Below, one piece after another: positions 62,628-64,000 of a DNA stretch of 64,000 nt. The notes under the pieces are model-generated. The model was not told the origin of the DNA, did no database searches, and saw only the letters and a list, made by a program, of their open reading frames with translations. Positions within the stretch are counted from its first letter, which is position 1. Each line of letters starts with the position of its first letter. Source of the stretch: Novipirellula galeiformis (lineage in GTDB: Bacteria > Planctomycetota > Planctomycetia > Pirellulales > Pirellulaceae); the NCBI RefSeq assembly GCF_007860095.1, contig NZ_SJPT01000001.1:124544-188543 (forward strand). The letters are read 5' to 3'. A program made the translations under genes and the position numbers.

Positions 62628-63593
62628 ATGGCCAGTGGTTTGTTGATGTTGCTGGACGACATTGCCACCATTCTCGACGACATCGCAATCCTGACCAAAG
62701 TCGCCGCAAAGAAAACCGCGGGTGTCTTGGGCGACGACTTGGCGCTCAACGCCCAACAGGTCACCGGCGTCGACGCGCGGCGTGAATTGCCCGTCGTCTG
62801 GGCGGTCGCGAAGGGCTCCCTTCTGAACAAAGCCATCCTGGTCCCCATCGCACTCGCGTTGAGCGCACTGGCCTCGTGGTCGATCACTCCCCTGCTGATT
62901 GTCGGTGGCTTGTACCTCTGTTTTGAAGGCGTTGAGAAACTCGCACACAAGTTCTTGCATCGCGAGTCGTCCGAACAGCACGAACAAGAATTGGGTGCCG
63001 CGTTAGCCAATCCAAACGTGGATATGGTGGCGATTGAGAAGGAGAAGATTCGCGGCGCGATCCGCACCGATTTCATTCTCTCCGCTGAAATTGTCGTGAT
63101 TACCTTGGGGACGGTCGCGACGTCTCCCATTGCCACCCGTTTGCTCGTCTTGGTGGCGATCTCCATCTTGATGACGGTCGGGGTTTACGGATTGGTCGCC
63201 GGGATTGTCAAAATTGACGATTTGGGGATGCGGTTGATTCGCACCGAATCGAAGTCCAATCAACGCAGTTTCCGTCAACTGCTCGGCTATGGAATGATCA
63301 CTTCAGCACCCTATTTGATGAAGTTCCTCTCGGTCGCCGGAACCGTGGCGATGTTCTTGGTCGGGGGCGGGATCCTCACCCATGGCATTCCGCCATTGCA
63401 CCATCTTGTCGAGTGGCTTGTCCATCCGCTCGCCGAGATTCACTCGACCGGAGCTTGGTTGTCGAGCATCGCAAAGATGATCCTCGACGCCCTACTGGGG
63501 TTGATCGCAGGAACGATCTGTTTGCTGATCGTCAGCCTCATTCAACGCTGGCGCGGACGCAATCAAGCGTCGCAAAACGAAGCGACGAGCTAG
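62628..63593 (+). CDS. DUF808 (YedI) family membrane protein
   Basis: Start at ATG 62628, with TTGGGGA 9 bases upstream, gives the typical N-terminus MASGLLMLLDDIATILDD; the longer frame adds 48 atypical residues. The family motif AKKTAGVLGDDLALNAQQVTG lies at about 30-50, then several membrane segments (AILVPIALALSALASW, FILSAEIVVITLGTVATSP, LLVLVAISILMTVGVYGLV, VAGTVAMFLVGGGIL, LGLIAGTICLLIVSL). About 321 residues. Function of the family is unknown. It stands alone at the end of the window; no terminator was found. Confidence 0.92.
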   Translation: MASGLLMLLDDIATILDDIAILTKVAAKKTAGVLGDDLALNAQQVTGVDARRELPVVWAVAKGSLLNKAILVPIALALSALASWSITPLLIVGGLYLCFEGVEKLAHKFLHRESSEQHEQELGAALANPNVDMVAIEKEKIRGAIRTDFILSAEIVVITLGTVATSPIATRLLVLVAISILMTVGVYGLVAGIVKIDDLGMRLIRTESKSNQRSFRQLLGYGMITSAPYLMKFLSVAGTVAMFLVGGGILTHGIPPLHHLVEWLVHPLAEIHSTGAWLSSIAKMILDALLGLIAGTICLLIVSLIQRWRGRNQASQNEATS

Positions 63594-63602
63594 AGCCTTT
63601 TG

Positions 63603-63676
63603 AGAAATGACGTAAGCTCTAAAAAAGTAGCTGCGTGCGCCAGAACGTGGTCTACCGCGAACGCGACGGTAGCTAC
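63603..63676. repeat. Dispersed repeat, copy C, reverse orientation
   Basis: Read as the reverse complement, this segment has the same layout as copies A and B (AAATGACGT, then GTAGCTGCGTGCGCCAGAAC, GTGGTCTACCG). Compared with copy A, its core GTAGCT(A/G)CGT(T/G)(T/G)GCC(A)(A/G)AAACGTGGTCT is the most similar. It is shorter and diverges at its end. Confidence 0.6.
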
Positions 63677-64000
63677 AGCAATGATGAAAAGTCGCTAGCG
63701 GTCAAGTCACCCGCGTGCGGCTCGGGCCTGGCTACGATCACACTGCACCGTAGAGACCCGCCTCATCCGCTGAACACTTCCAAAACTCAGCAGCGTATTT
63801 CCAACACTCAGCAACCGGCGATGCATCGGGCAATGCATCGGGACGGGGCCCCGTGGAAACGACAAGGCAGGGCCAAGATGCTTGTCCGTTCGGCTCGCGG
63901 GAAGGGATTTCCCCACGAGCCGGAATGATGCGGTGCGGCAACCCAGGACGTGCTGCTAAGCAGGTAGGCAGGAGTCTTTCGGTAGATTAGCCGTCTTGGC
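63677..64000. other. Distal spacer with short imperfect repeats
   Basis: No supported gene. TCCAAAACTCAGCAGC and TCCAACACTCAGCAAC lie in tandem near 63778-63815, and ATGCATCGGG occurs twice near 63822-63840. A minus-strand frame here (63738-63941) translates the repeats into WKYAAEFWKCSA-like peptide and is probably not a gene. Confidence 0.4.

Noticed and set aside
63738-63941. Minus-strand ORF with WKYAAEFWKCSA-type sequence
   Set aside because: It is generated by short imperfect DNA repeats; no start signal or family support.
1-64000. CRISPR array, tRNA or rRNA genes
   Set aside because: Tandem repeats present are contiguous without unique spacers of constant length, and no cloverleaf or rRNA-like sequence was recognised by eye; a tRNA scan would settle this.

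Overview
The window is chromosomal DNA from a planctomycete, most likely a marine member of the Pirellulaceae (Rhodopirellula/Novipirellula-like). This rests on family content: a paired PSCyt1/DUF1549/DUF1553 cytochrome protein and DUF1501 protein, a PVC-type CxxCH haem protein, several twin-arginine Gfo/Idh/MocA oxidoreductases, DUF6807 (PmoA-like) proteins, a DUF6800-like mini-protein, YXWXGXW-repeat proteins and a lysine-tailed topoisomerase I. I see no rRNA, tRNA, CRISPR array or prophage.

Region 1 (1-16.7 kb) is mostly housekeeping. It holds the 3' end of an unknown gene, threonine dehydratase, DUF3565 and FxsA proteins, an unusual signal peptidase I with a zinc-ribbon insert, FabH, a DUF6800-like mini-protein, topoisomerase I, a PpiD/SurA-like membrane-anchored protein with a long KPAE-rich linker, and a 1185-residue protein that I read as a pyrophosphate-dependent PEP carboxykinase candidate. 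Region 2 (16.8-19.4 kb) is a compact sulfur operon on the minus strand: a persulfide dioxygenase-rhodanese fusion followed by two YeeE/YedE membrane halves. Region 3 (19.8-28.2 kb) carries a YXWXGXW surface protein, a tiny zinc-ribbon gene, a Gfo/Idh/MocA oxidoreductase, a MYG1-like protein, and a RAYT-type HUH transposase flanked by inverted GGTGCCA-type repeats and a perfect 325-bp tandem duplication.

Region 4 (28.5-45.6 kb) is a block of secreted catabolic-type genes: PHP hydrolase, tandem alpha/beta-hydrolase, ceramidase-like protein with a PVC haem protein, DUF6807, the DUF1501/PSD1 pair, YceI with a membrane protein, and a second Gfo/Idh/MocA. Region 5 (45.7-48.8 kb) has a site-2 protease with CBS domains, a BON protein and an ANTAR response regulator. 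Region 6 (49.3-62.2 kb) is a second secreted catabolic block: two parallel beta-helix proteins, a ceramidase-like protein, Gfo/Idh/MocA translationally coupled to DUF6807, a GDPD-propeller fusion, an N,N-dimethylformamidase-like protein and a formylglycine-enzyme-like protein lacking the catalytic cysteines. A DUF808 membrane protein closes the window.

The secreted sets in regions 4 and 6 look like machinery for breaking down complex extracellular organic matter, probably glycans or glycoconjugates; substrates cannot be assigned from sequence. Many spacers carry short 13-19 bp tandem duplications, and three spacers carry copies of a dispersed repeat of about 90 bp. Seven convincing intrinsic terminators were found by eye. 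Translation starts were moved from the longest ORF wherever a signal peptide, Shine-Dalgarno sequence or family alignment argued for it.
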